Assembly: GCA_002270565.1 (NCBI GenBank)
Contig: NQMI01000002.1
Span: 806,001 to 870,000 of the forward strand
Direction of reading: 5' to 3'
Origin: Stenocarpella maydis
Taxonomy: Eukaryota; Ascomycota; Sordariomycetes; Diaporthales; Diaporthaceae
Length of the DNA: 64,000 bases
Of this stretch, positions 11,367 through 22,520 are shown in pieces. Each line of letters starts with the position of its first letter. Positions within the stretch are counted from its first letter, which is position 1. A program made the translations under genes and the position numbers. The notes below the pieces were generated by a model. That model saw nothing but the letters and a program-made list of their open reading frames with translations. It was not told the origin of the DNA and made no database searches.

Positions 11367-12927
11367 AGGATGGGGTTGTCGGGAGATTCGTCGTCGGTGG
11401 GTACGTGGGTAGGCTGTGGAGGGAGGGAGGTACCTAGGTAGGGTAGGTCGGTAGGTACCCAGGTATGTAGATATGGAGATAGAAAGGAACTTGAACGAGA
11501 TAGGAAAGGCAGGTGAAGTATCTGAGTAGTAGTAGTAGTGAATGGTGTGCGTGGTATGGTATGGGTATGTCGAAAAGAGACCAGGGGGGGCAAGAGGATC
11601 GGGGGCAAGATGACGGTTCTTTGAGATGGGCAGAAGTATTTTTGGGGCTGCACAAGAATACCTGCGATCCCTGAGGTAAATCAGAAATAGGCAAAAGAGT
11701 CAGGCAAAATAGGTCAAGTCAGTCGTTTGTAGTCGGCAAAGGTATGCCGGCCCCAGTCAGCGACCACAAGATACCCTGGCAAACAACCTACTGCGGTACG
11801 GGCTGGCAGGCAGTTCAACAATAATCAAAACGTCAGGTAGAAACCGCAAATCCTCTAGGGGAACCGGGAATGAAGAAAGCCTCCCAAAAAGAAAAGAAAC
11901 CAGGAGAGCGCCCAGCATCGGGGGGGGGGCCAAGGGGCAACTAGTCTGTTAATAAGTGTTGGACTCTGCACAAACAGCACATTTACTACAATACACATGT
12001 CACCTCAGCAATGCCAGGACAGACAGACACTGTGGGCTGGGTGTGGGCAAAGATGAATTCCGGGTGCTCAGGAAAGCTAATAATACTGCGCGACCAACAG
12101 TTGGAACGGATGTCTCGACTCAAGATAGCAGCTGGACTAGGTGGGTCCGAAGGACCATCCAGATGTCAGCAGCTTCTTGAGCTAGGTTAGTGTAGGTAGG
12201 TAAACGGGCTGGGGCAGGGGATATTAATTAGTAGTGCAGATAATCACCAGTCTGGTCCGCTCTGCTGGGGCTGACTGGGTGGTGGTGGGGGCTTGTTCAT
12301 TTATTACGGAGTACCGAGTACTTTACCTACCTACCTACGCAATTACCCACCTAGGTACCTGGGTACCGACGTAGATACTATGTTGTAGCAGGCTATACTT
12401 GGTATCAGGGGTGGGGCCTGGTATTCTCCCTAGGTATCCAACAACACACAACAGCATGAGCATGAGCCATGGCAGAAAAGCAGCAGTGGCGAATCCTGCC
12501 CCTCTATATCTGGCAGCTTGATTGCACAAAAATAAGTGAGACATAAGACGGACACATGCAACACATATGCCATGATCTGTTCAAGTATCTCTTCCCAGGC
12601 TCCCATTTCGTCCGTCGGTGCACAAGCGCACACACACATAGCTGAAGCCAAAACCTCGGGATGAAATTGATGTTCCTGTGTCCCGACGGGTCGAGCTAGA
12701 ATACCATGGCTATGCGGCACCAAGGTTTAACTCGGCCACGGTCATTTGCCCTTTAGTGGCAGTTACACTACGGATTTTCCATGGGTGAACCCGTCCTGCC
12801 TCTGCTATGTCTATCTAGATGTAGGAGACCTACGTGGTGTACACGAATCTGCCTGCACAGGGCCGGCCGTGGCCTTGCGGCAAAGTAATGCAAATTCCTC
12901 CTCACCATCCCTATCCCCCCCCACACC

Positions 12928-12958
12928 CACACGCACACGCACACGCACACGCACACGC
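12928..12958. repeat. CACACG-type microsatellite
   Basis: Repeated ACGCAC units occur in non-coding DNA between the DUF3716 gene and CHS7. Confidence 0.85.
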
Positions 12959-13131
12959 AGACATTCCCCAACCCCCTGTCAGCCAACATACCTCTCTCTC
13001 ACCCGACGTCAAGAAATAGACTGCACATGCATCTGTTGAATCACCAACAGCAAATCCAATGCATGCAATCTCACCCATCCTTTTCATTCCTTCCGCCATC
13101 CACCAACAGCGGCCAGTGCAGCCAACAGACA

Positions 13132-13137
<6 letters not shown>

Positions 13138-13162
<25 letters not shown>

Positions 13163-13173
13163 TGTGTGTGTGT
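13138..13173. repeat. Compound GA then GT microsatellite
   Basis: A GA run passes directly into a GT run. The DNA is non-coding. Confidence 0.9.
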
Positions 13174-13456
13174 ATGAGAAAAGGAGATGAGGGGAGAGAG
13201 TGTGAGGAAAAGGGGAACGACGGTTAAACCGGTCGCACTACTACATTTGTCTGTAATAGCGCGGAGTAAGTTCTATGCTCTCTGCTCTGCTCTCGTCTGC
13301 TCTGCTCTCTTGTCTAGGTACTCTGGCTTGCTCCATTGGTTCGGGGTATTTTAATCTGGCCCCTCAAAACCAGGCTATCACATCATCCAACAGCTAACCT
13401 AGTCGTATCAATTAACACCTACTTAAGTAGGTAGGGGGGATATCGGTGGCCCACCC

Positions 13457-13482
13457 CTCCTCCTCCTCCTCCTCCTCCTCCT
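13457..13482. repeat. TCC trinucleotide microsatellite
   Basis: About eight TCC units lie in intergenic DNA, a few hundred bases from the CHS7 3' side. Confidence 0.9.
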
Positions 13483-14225
13483 CGGGATTGTTTGGTTTTT
13501 GCCAATGCTCTCGCTCGGTCGTATCATATACAGACACAGACACAGACTCTCACACACATCATTTCTGCACATTTCCACCCATGTCTACTTGCCTGGCTGC
13601 CCCCGAGCCTGCACCAAAAAGCTAAGCTTCGATCCGCGACGCCAATACTACCTACAGCCATCTGGCCCCTGTCGGATTCCCCCCCCCCCTTTATATATTG
13701 ACACCCCCTCCCCGCTCCGCTACGCTACCATAAAAACTGCAAGCTCACTCTCCTATCCCTTTCTGGCGCCGGGGTGCCCAAGAACACGCCACGTAATCCC
13801 AGGGAGCACACTGCACATGGGTGGTTGATTTAGATTTAGGATTTAGGCTAGGAATTATATACGATTAGTCTTTCTCAATACTAGAACGGAACGGCATCAT
13901 CTCGGGCTATCACATCAAAAGGCGACTCCTCGGCCCAATTCCTGTGCTGCCCTCGGCGGCTGCGCCATGCACGCAGCGCATTCCCGTCCACCTCATAATC
14001 TTGAAACGCCGGTTAAGCCCCTTCCTCTTTCCAAGCAGTTGCTGGTAAAATGCCCTATTATTCCTCCTCCATATTTGCAGCGCGAGGCCGTTTGGCAGTC
14101 ATAACGTCATATCAACGAGACAAAGCTCTTTCGAACTGTGTGACCCACTCTGTTTCCGCCATCCATAATTGCCTTTGCGGCGTCTCCGTCCGTGCCAGCC
14201 TCCAATTGCCAGTATGCGTAATTGT

Positions 14226-15398
14226 CTAGTATTTTGATGAGTATCGGTGCGCAGTCGCGTTGGGTGACGGTGAGTAGCCGTGATCGTATGTGCTCGACTG
14301 GGCGTATGGGTCATCCTGGTAGACCGTTCCCCGGCGCTCCTCCTCGGGGAGCAACTCCTTCACCTCCCAGTTGTTCATCCTAGTTCCAACCGAGAACTCG
14401 AGGTCTTCCTTGGTGATGGAGTCCCAGTACTGGAGACCATGTTGTTAGCGAATTTACTCTGGCACGGAACAGCGGGTGCGCAAGGCGGGCAGGTGGGCGG
14501 TGACGTACCTTGTAGACCATCATCACTGCCAGTAGGTTGCAGATGGTGGCGAAGAACAGGCCATCCACGTAGTGGCTCACGGCGTCACAGATCGTGTCAC
14601 TGAAGACGTACAGGACGACCTGGCCGACGATAAAGAAGAAGACGCCAAAGGTTATGTCCCCAAGCGGCCAGCGGTCCTGCAATGTCTGAGTCACCAATAT
14701 TATCTGCATGACCAGATATATGAGCAGCTGCACTCCGTTCAGGAGGTACAGCACCACAAACAGCCCCACTGTGTTCGTGGGTCCCAGGCCGGCCCAGCTC
14801 TTGAAGGTTGCCAGGGATACCAGGAAGGAAATGGCAAAGGCGACGAGACATGAGAGCCTGAGCATCCACAGGGACAGCGGTGTCCCGTCCTCGTATAGCT
14901 GGAAGCCGACAAAGCCGTTGATCATCAGGCAGGTGACGAGGGCGGACGACAGGCCGTTCTGCACCGCGACAAAGTAGGGATAGGGGTCGGAGCCTGGGGG
15001 CACGACACCAGCATCGACGCACAGCGATATAAATGTCAGGAGCATATATATGTAGAAGCAGTTGATGATCTCCTTACGGCCTGTGGTCCGAGCCTGGTCA
15101 GTCCTCGTGCACAGACCGGGCGTATCAATCGTCCAGAGGAGTGGGGAAGGGGCGATATACCAACGGCAGTGAACTTGCCGCGCACGTGGAGGATCATGAT
15201 GACGGTCATGGCCAGCGCAACGATGTGGATGGCGCTTGTGGCCATCTGGAAGATGATGGTGTTGGCCAGCTCGATATTGCGCGCATAGCAGTTTGTCTCG
15301 ATGCCGACACCGCTATGTATGGAGGTGATGGGGCCAACGGCCGCGCACAACGGCAGCGGTGCCGTGTGGCAGAAGGAGGTGAAGTCGCCGAAAGGCAT
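14226..15398 (-). CDS. CHS7: Chitin synthase export chaperone CHS7
   Basis: Exons on the minus strand are 15398-15161, 15080-14509 and 14429-14226, giving 337 aa. Introns are 80 nt (GTATAT, CACAG) and 79 nt (GTACGT, CCAG). The N-terminus begins [10 protein letters not shown], a typical CHS7 start, followed by a luminal cysteine-containing segment and about seven hydrophobic spans. Family blocks include [58 protein letters not shown] and [23 protein letters not shown]7 is an ER membrane protein that lets class IV chitin synthase leave the ER for the cell surface, so this gene serves cell-wall synthesis. Length and all blocks agree with the family. Nothing appears broken. Confidence 0.95.
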
Positions 15399-16938
15399 CT
15401 TGTCCCTTGATGGGCCGGGAGCGCCTTACCGCGTCGCGGTCGAGGTCGTGACCGGTGCTCTTAGACTCGAGGAGGCAGGTCGGCAAGGCTGGAGGCCGAG
15501 TTGAGGTCAGAAGAGTCGTAGGGCGAGCCGAGGTGGTGCGAGGGGGCTCGCAACGGCCCAATGCAGACTCGGGATCGATCCTTGCCCAGGGCGCGAGTTC
15601 CCTCCTCGCTCAGCGCTCCTTTTCTAGCGCCTTCCACAAAACACGCCTGGGCAGTGTGGCTCGCAAAAATGTCTGGAAGCCCAAGAATGTCGATTCGTCG
15701 GCTGTCCGTCATGTGTCGTCCTCGGCGAGCGGGCGAGCGAGCGCAATATGGCGGAGTCCGAGGTCGAATCGGAGTCGTGGGTCCCGGGTGAGGAAATGAT
15801 ACGAGCCAGGGGTTGAATACGAGGCCGGCGGCAGGTGCCAGGCGCGGGCGCAGGTGGTTGCAGAGTGCGAGGAATCAGATGCCAGACGCCAGATGCGAGA
15901 TGCGAGATGCGAGATGCGTGATGCGTAAGATGGGAACCAAGACTAGAACTGGTCCAACTCGATGCAATCTGGGCTGGCTGTGATGTGTGCTGTCTGTGAA
16001 CAAACGAGTGCGACAACAAAGACGGTGATACCAAATAGTGCGTGTAGTAAAAGCGAAGGTCGGGGGACACAACAACGAGCGGGTGTGTGTCAGTGTTTAT
16101 TCGACGGCGCAGCGTGTGCCTGCTTTCCTTGACCTGGTCTTGAGTCTTGACTAGACAGCCAACATCTTGATCTGACGTTGCAGTTGACACAATGCAGAAA
16201 ATGCGCTGGCTGGGCCTGCTTTGCTGCTGGTTGCCGTGGAAAAGAAGGAAGGTCGGGGGGGCTAAATTGGGCTCCTCGCGTCGAGGAATAAGGCATCCAA
16301 ATCCAAGGCCTTCCAAAGGGCACAAGAGGAGGAGGGCTGGGGAAGTAAGAGAGCTGGGGTTCAGGCTCCCTGACCCATCCCGGGTGCCTCCCTCGGACGC
16401 CCGCCCTCATTGGCTGCTGGCCCTGCGCTGGGCGCCCAGGCTGGGGGCAGGGGCTCCGCAAGGTTTAGCTTTGCATCTCCTCCGATCTGCAGGTCATGCC
16501 TGCTTTGTCGCTCTGGTGATCTTCGACTCCACTGCCGGCGTCATGTCACCAAAACCCAGGGCAGGTAGATGCCGGCTGCGTTGTACGGCTCAATTGGGCT
16601 GTAGAATAGAGAATCGCATCACTCCACATGGGCGCCTACAGTTGACTACATATATGTACACTATTTTGTGCCCCGCCGACTTGAAAATGCCGAGGATGCA
16701 TTACAATAGGCATAGGAAAAGTCAAAGGTGAGGGCGTGTGCAGTCGCAAGGCTCGCATAATGCCCAGTCCACCCCACAAGTAGACCATGTTCATCACATC
16801 TCTGATGCTGGTTCTGGGCCCGTCAGAGCGTCTATGCGCACTGGACACCATCACAGGACAAGCATGGCAAATGGGGTCATGATCGAATTGATGCTCTCCT
16901 CAGAGCACCCAGCCCGGCTTGCTACCCTCTCCTACTCG
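15399..16938. other. Intergenic: CHS7 promoter side and CTR9 3' flank
   Basis: I see no gene. A minus-strand frame of 233 codons (15624-16325) has no family resemblance and runs through an 8-bp repeat (GAGATGCG, about 15888-15927). Confidence 0.65.
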
Positions 16939-19900
16939 CTACTCGTCGTCAGATCCCTCCGCCATAGCGCTATCTGCCTGGTCTGGCGACGCCTTCTCCT
17001 TCTGCGGTGCCGGCGCCTCGTCGTCGTCGCCGCTCTCATCGTCGCTATCAAACACTCGGCCCCTCCTCGCACGCTTCCGTGGCTGCACGGTGCCCCCTCC
17101 ATCCTCATCATCATCTTCGCCTGCCGCCTCACTAGGAGATACCGCCCTGTCGACGTCCATCCGACCCGCACCACCCTCGTCGTCAGTGTCAGGCTGCGGC
17201 TCCGGCGATGAGATCGCCGACGCCGGTGAGTCCTCCTTCCGCGACGGGGCTGGGGAGTCTGCGTCACTATCGTTGATGAATTCCGCCGACTTGTACTTGT
17301 TGTTCTCTTTCTTGGTGAGCCGCCTCTTCTTCTTGGGCTGTCTCTCGCGCTGCTGCTCCTCGTCAGAGTCGTCGCCCTCGCTCCTGTCTCCGCCCTCCTC
17401 CTCGTCTCTCCTCTTCTTCGACCGGCGTTTGCGGTCACCGCCTTCGCCCTTCGACCGTCCTGCTGGCTTGCGCTTGCGCTTCACTCGGTGGCCCTCGCTA
17501 TCCTCGGTCATCTCGGCCTCGAGTCTCTCACGCTCCTCTCGCGCACGACGCTCGGCGATCTCCCGGTCGCGTGCTGCGATTTCCTCGCGCTCTTTGCGGA
17601 TCTTCTCCTTGCGCTCACGCTCTGCTTCTTCGACCTTGCGCCTCTCCTCCTCGCGGCGCCGTTGCTCGGCTTGCCGTTGCTCTAGGGCTGCTTGGACCTT
17701 CTCCTTATTCTTCTCTTCGTATTGCTTCTGCTGGTCAATCGCACGTTGCAGCTGGTTCCTCTGCGTATTCTGCGCCATGTTGGCACGCTGCTCCAGCTCG
17801 TGCTTCGGAAAGGGAGTGTCAGGGCGGTTAGCGACTTCGCCTAATGTCGTGATTGCTGATTCCAGCCCCTCGGCTGCCTCCTTGAGTTGTTGCAGGGTTC
17901 GGTCTGTCTCTGCCATGTCCCTCAGCGTCATGGCCAGCTGGATCTGGACGTACGCCACGTTGAACTTGAAATGGACCTGCTCCGGGGCAATTTCCAGGGC
18001 CTGTTGAAACTAGTCAGCTGCTTATCCCTCATTATGCTTATATGCCAGCACGCTTGCCTTCTTCGCGAGCTCCAGCGCCTTGTAGTAGGCATTGATCTCA
18101 GGTGGGATCTTCTGGCCGTGCGCTGCGGATATGCTAGCTTTGCCTCTACTGAGCCAGGTGCGGCCCAGGCAAGAGATGAGCATGGTGTCTCTGGATTTGC
18201 CCTCCTTGGACAAAGCCATCTCATAACTCTCGATCGCTTTAGCATATTGCTTCAGCTCATGGTAGGTGTGGCCGAGATTCATGTACACATTCGCGTCCTT
18301 GATCGTCTCCCGCACCTGGAGCAGAATTGACAGAGCGGTCCTATAGTCCTTCTTTGCTTCCGCCAGTGCGATGGCCATACCTTGTGCGGCGTAGGCATTG
18401 TTCGGATCCAGCTGCAGGGCTTTGTCGAAGAATTCCACTGATTTGTTGTACTCCTTCTCGCGCCTCTGTTTATCCGCCTCGGTGTGCACCCGCGTCTCTC
18501 TGGCATGCGAGAGATGCATGTTGCCCATCGAGACCAATGCATACCGGTCGTGCTTGTCGAGTTGCTGCAAGGTTCGCTTGAATGTGCGGTATTCATGGTC
18601 TTCATTCAGATTCTGTGGTCTCTTCTTCGAGGTGACCTTGCTGAGGTACCAGCCGTAGAGGGCCCTCACTTCGGCGTCAGATGGCTGCTCGTTGTAAAGC
18701 TTCGAAACCGCTTCGGGTCCCTCCTTGTTCGGATTCTTCCGCAGCCTGATGTACGCTAAACGAGTCCGAGCATCAGTGTAGTCATCGTGGCGTTTGAGCA
18801 GACGCTCGTAGATGTCAACGGCCTTGTCGATAAGTCTCCTGGATTCGTAGCTCCGACCGAGGTTGAAACTGATTGTGGTAACAAGGGCATCGATATCCAT
18901 ATCCTCGTTTTCACCAGACTCCTCGATTCTCATGCACGAGTCTAGGGCAACCTCGAACAACTCGCTTCCAAACTCGTGTTTCTCAGCCTGTGAGAAGAAA
19001 CAGCCAATGTTGTTGAGAAGCTGTGGGGAAAGCAACCTCCGCTTGGCTGCCTTCTTGGCTGCTTCATCAGTGATATCACTGGGTATGGCAGAGTCAGGGA
19101 TCTGGTCGAGCTCCATTTGCTCCACTTGTTGCAAGCATTGCAGAGCCTTCTCCGGGTGGTCAGTCTCGTACAGGCGAGCAAGGTTGAGGAGTACTGAAGC
19201 ATCGGGAGCAACATTCTTCTGGGGGTCCTTCCACGCAGATCTGACGCCCTCTAGCAAGACCACAGCTTGCTTGGCTTCGTTCGACTTGTTCTCCTTAACA
19301 GTGGCTGCCTCGTTCGCAAAGACTTCCTCGGCGTAGATCGTCCCAAGCAGCGTCATGGTTTCGTGATTCCGAACCTGTTTGTTCATCTTTTCGAGGTGGT
19401 ATCTTGCACCAGGGAGATCATTCTTCATGACCAGAAGTTGGGCCTGGCCGAACTTGGCCGGCAAGTATCCGCGCTGATCACCTCCCCTGGCATCATCGGC
19501 ACGCTTGTAGTGATCGCTCGCGCGATCCGCGTCACCCGCATAGTGTTCCTTGCGCGCCAGTAAATACCAGCCATCACTGGCGATAGCGTTCACGTCGGTG
19601 TATTGAATAGCCTTGTGTGCTAGGCTATCCACGTTTGCGTAGTTCTTCCTGGACAAGAAATATCCAGCAAAGGTGGCACAGGTGAGCGGGAAGTCCTTGT
19701 CGAGCTTGAAAGACCGTTGTGTGTATTCGGTCATGGCTTTCTTGTAGAGCCGAATGAACTCAGGGCTGTTGGTGGGAACGTGACCACTGCTGTCGAGGTA
19801 GAAGAGTCCGAGAAGAATATTTCCGACTTTGGAGGCCGGATTGATCTCCAATGCTCTCTCCCAGGCAGTCTTCGCATCATCTTTAAACCCAAGCTGCCAG

Positions 19901-20688
19901 AAGCAGCATCCGATGCCGATTCTCGGGTCAGGATCAACCATATCTGGCATCTTTTGCAATACGTCCTGGTACGCCGACAGCGCTTCTGGGTATTTCGCCA
20001 TGGAAAACAGGGCCCTGGCTTTGCCCATGACGGCCAGCATGTTCTTGCCAAATGAAACTCGGATAGCATCCTCGAAGGATTTGAGAGCAGATCGCAGCAG
20101 CTCTGCCTTCTCCGGGTCGATGGAACCTGTGCCGCCTGACTTTGAGGGTGGTTGCAGAGAAGCGCGAAGGAGGTAGAGGACGCCGCGGGCAAGGAAGAGT
20201 GGAGGGAATGCCGGGTTGATCCGTGAGGCTTCGTTTAGGGTCGCGGTCGCTTGTTGGAGGTAGTATTCTTTTGTCTTTGCCTCGGACGCGAGCTGTCCTT
20301 CCGGGGCCACTCGTGGAGCCTCGCGACTCTTCCATAGGTACATCCAGCAGAGACAGCTGACCAAGCTCAGCTTGTCTCGCTGGCTGATGGTCTGGAGCGC
20401 ATTCCCACGAATCAGTGTCTCAATGGCATAGTCGACCTTCTTCTGCTTCGCGTAAGCCAGAGCCACCGCCATCCAATAAGTTCGCGCGGCATGTTCAGCT
20501 TCAAACAGATCGCAGAGGTCGGAGGGATCGTCCATCAAGTTCGTCAAATCGATCTCGACGGCCTCGTCTTCTTGGTCTTGTACAGGAATGTCGAGCGTGG
20601 CGGGCACGTCTGCAAATCGCTTGCTTGTGTACACTCCGTCCGAGGCACCGTTGACCCCATTGTGGCCAGTCTGATGCGCCGACGCCAT
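16939..20688 (-). CDS. CTR9: Paf1 complex subunit CTR9 (TPR protein)
   Basis: Exons on the minus strand are 20688-18058 and 18000-16939, giving 1230 aa. The product is rich in TPR-like helices from about residue 60 to 950. These include family blocks such as DPSDLCDLFEAEHA, the repeated DPNNAYAAQGMAIALAE type, and KALEIAPEQVHFKFNVAYVQIQLA across the splice. A long charged coiled coil follows (about 960-1040), then a basic NLS-like segment (about 1048-1075) and an acidic, Ser-rich tail ending GSDDE. CTR9 scaffolds the Paf1 elongation complex and supports histone H2B ubiquitination and H3K4 methylation. The only intron best fits a GC-AG type (AAG then GCAAGC, 57 nt), which gives KKALEIAP. A GT donor six bases downstream would add two residues (Ala-Ser). 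Confidence 0.94.
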
Positions 20689-22520
20689 GGCTGGCTGTGG
20701 AGAAGCGCAGAGCTAGGAGACGTTTGTAGGGCGGTTTCTCGGGCGGCTTCGTTTGCTGTTAGATCGAGAGTCGCCGAGTTGCAGGGGCAGATACGAGGTT
20801 CGAGTCGCACGATCGCGCTCGCTGCGCGCTGCTGTCGAGAAAAGCTGCCGGGAAGGTAAGTCCAGTACCTCGGATCACAAGCTCATGCTGGATTGGAATC
20901 GACGTCAACGGAACGCAACGTCAGCAGTGGCGAGCTGTGATGATACTCGTTGGGGAAGAGAGGTGTTTAAGGAAAGAGAGGTTTGGTATGGGCGAGATTG
21001 GTTGTCGAAATCCATCTGGCCAAAGTATGAGGCTGAATGGCAGCTCATGGGCCCCTTGCTAGCAACCGCTGCGTCCCACCAGAGCTAAGTACCAAAGTAC
21101 CTCACCTCTCCCTACCTCCCAAAGTCCCTCCAACTGCAACCTTCTTAGCCCACTTCAATTGGAAGTGGTTCTTTTTCCCGGAGCAGCTGGTTCAATGCAA
21201 GTCCTCAAGAACAAGTTTCTACCTCTTCTCTTGATAAATTATAACATATACAACTAGTTGCTGCAACTGACCGAGCATGGCTTTTGTATCCTTGTAGTTG
21301 ACAGATAATGTAAGTACCCTACGGATGCCTTTTGGTAAGTCTCTGAATCAGCATTCCTTGAAAAAATGGCAAACTCTGAGATTTGTCCTCAACCCATGAA
21401 CCCACAGCAATAAGCAGCCTTGACTTTGAAGGTTATACACTTCTCGGAGACTGCAATGGCTGGCTGTATTAGATGTCTCTCACAGTATAATGATAACATG
21501 CAACAAATCTGCCTATCTAAGCAGCGCCTTTTTTTTTTTTTTTTAAAAAAAAAAAAAGGTAGGAGGAATGATCGGATTGAGAACAAAACCAACTAACACT
21601 CCAGGTAATTATCAAAACATCCCGCAAGACCAGCACTTGAAAATGATAACTTAGGCCTCAGCCTATACCTAATAATCTCAATATGACAGTAATCACACTA
21701 GTAGCATCTTGAGACTAAGAATAAAAGAATATTAATAAACAAAAGTATACAAAGCCAATCCTTCAAGATGTGTGTTTGCCCCTCATCCCTTCAAGGCAGC
21801 AAGCAAGTTCACTTTTCTTCTTGACTGGAGCAAAAGTCACGTGGTAGCAGATTACAAGAATTAAAATGCCACATAAAGTACTGCGTAGTCTCTCAACATG
21901 ATCTCATGGCCTCATTGGAACTAGATGGATCCTATAATCCAACACATGGTCATTTAGCAATAACAAAAGAAAACCAGACTGAACTCTATAGAAGCAAACC
22001 AAACTAAAACGCAGCACAAGATCAGTATTCGCAGTCAATTCTTGCTACACTCAAATGTTGTCCTCGGAAGCATCACATCTATCTTCTGTAGTCCGGAAGG
22101 TTGACATGATTTTATGGGTGCATTTTCTTGTATCAGGGCTCGGCTTGGTTTGTGTCGGCGAGTTGGAGATGGTTCAGCAAATATGAGAGCACACTTCGTT
22201 GTGACCAGGTTGCCTCGCCGATCTCCTGACACCTTCAAAGCAGACCAGGCCGGCCAACTTTCATATATTCCACAGAGAGGCGAACACCAAAGTTACTTTT
22301 CTCGACGTCGCATCACCTGGCTACTCTTGTGATACGTTCCGGTCTATGACAATCCTATGCCCATTCTTCCCATCCACTTCTCCATCTGTGACAGCCTTGG
22401 TCTCGACCTGGTAACCTGACTTGTGTACATTTCACACAGGGCACGAAGACAGACAGCCAGGCATCCAAGCCAAGTCCATTCTGCCACATTGATAGGTAGA
22501 TCGAAAGGGAGTCGCAGATC
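20689..22520. other. Divergent intergenic region between CTR9 and the proline-rich membrane protein
   Basis: I see no gene. It is the shared upstream region of two divergent genes, moderately AT-rich from about 21,200 to 22,100, with a T16-A13 tract at 21529-21557. Confidence 0.7.
21529..21557. repeat. T16-A13 homopolymer palindrome
   Basis: A run of 16 T passes directly into 13 A, which could form a pure A-T hairpin. It lies in the divergent CTR9 upstream region. Confidence 0.95.

Larger units (their letters stand above)
9702..14225. other. 4.5-kb intergenic region upstream of the DUF3716 gene
   Basis: I see no gene. Reading frames of up to 367 codons (for example 10550-11653 minus) are translations of short tandem repeats. 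The region holds G runs at 10020-10030 and 11920-11929, a C run at 13679-13689, 8-bp, 6-bp and dinucleotide repeats (listed separately), several TAGGTA-type blocks, and the palindrome ACCTACTTAAGTAGGT at 13417-13432. It serves as the upstream region of the DUF3716 gene and the 3' flank of CHS7. Confidence 0.65.

Noticed and set aside
10550..11653. 367-codon minus-strand frame upstream of the DUF3716 gene
   Set aside because: Its sequence is the translation of the 8-bp and 6-bp tandem repeats (RNPQSAI and DANADAN repeats). No other support.
16919..18007. 362-codon plus-strand frame opposite the CTR9 C-terminus
   Set aside because: It is a Ser/Arg-rich shadow of the charged, GC-biased CTR9 coding strand. 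It has no start context or family resemblance.
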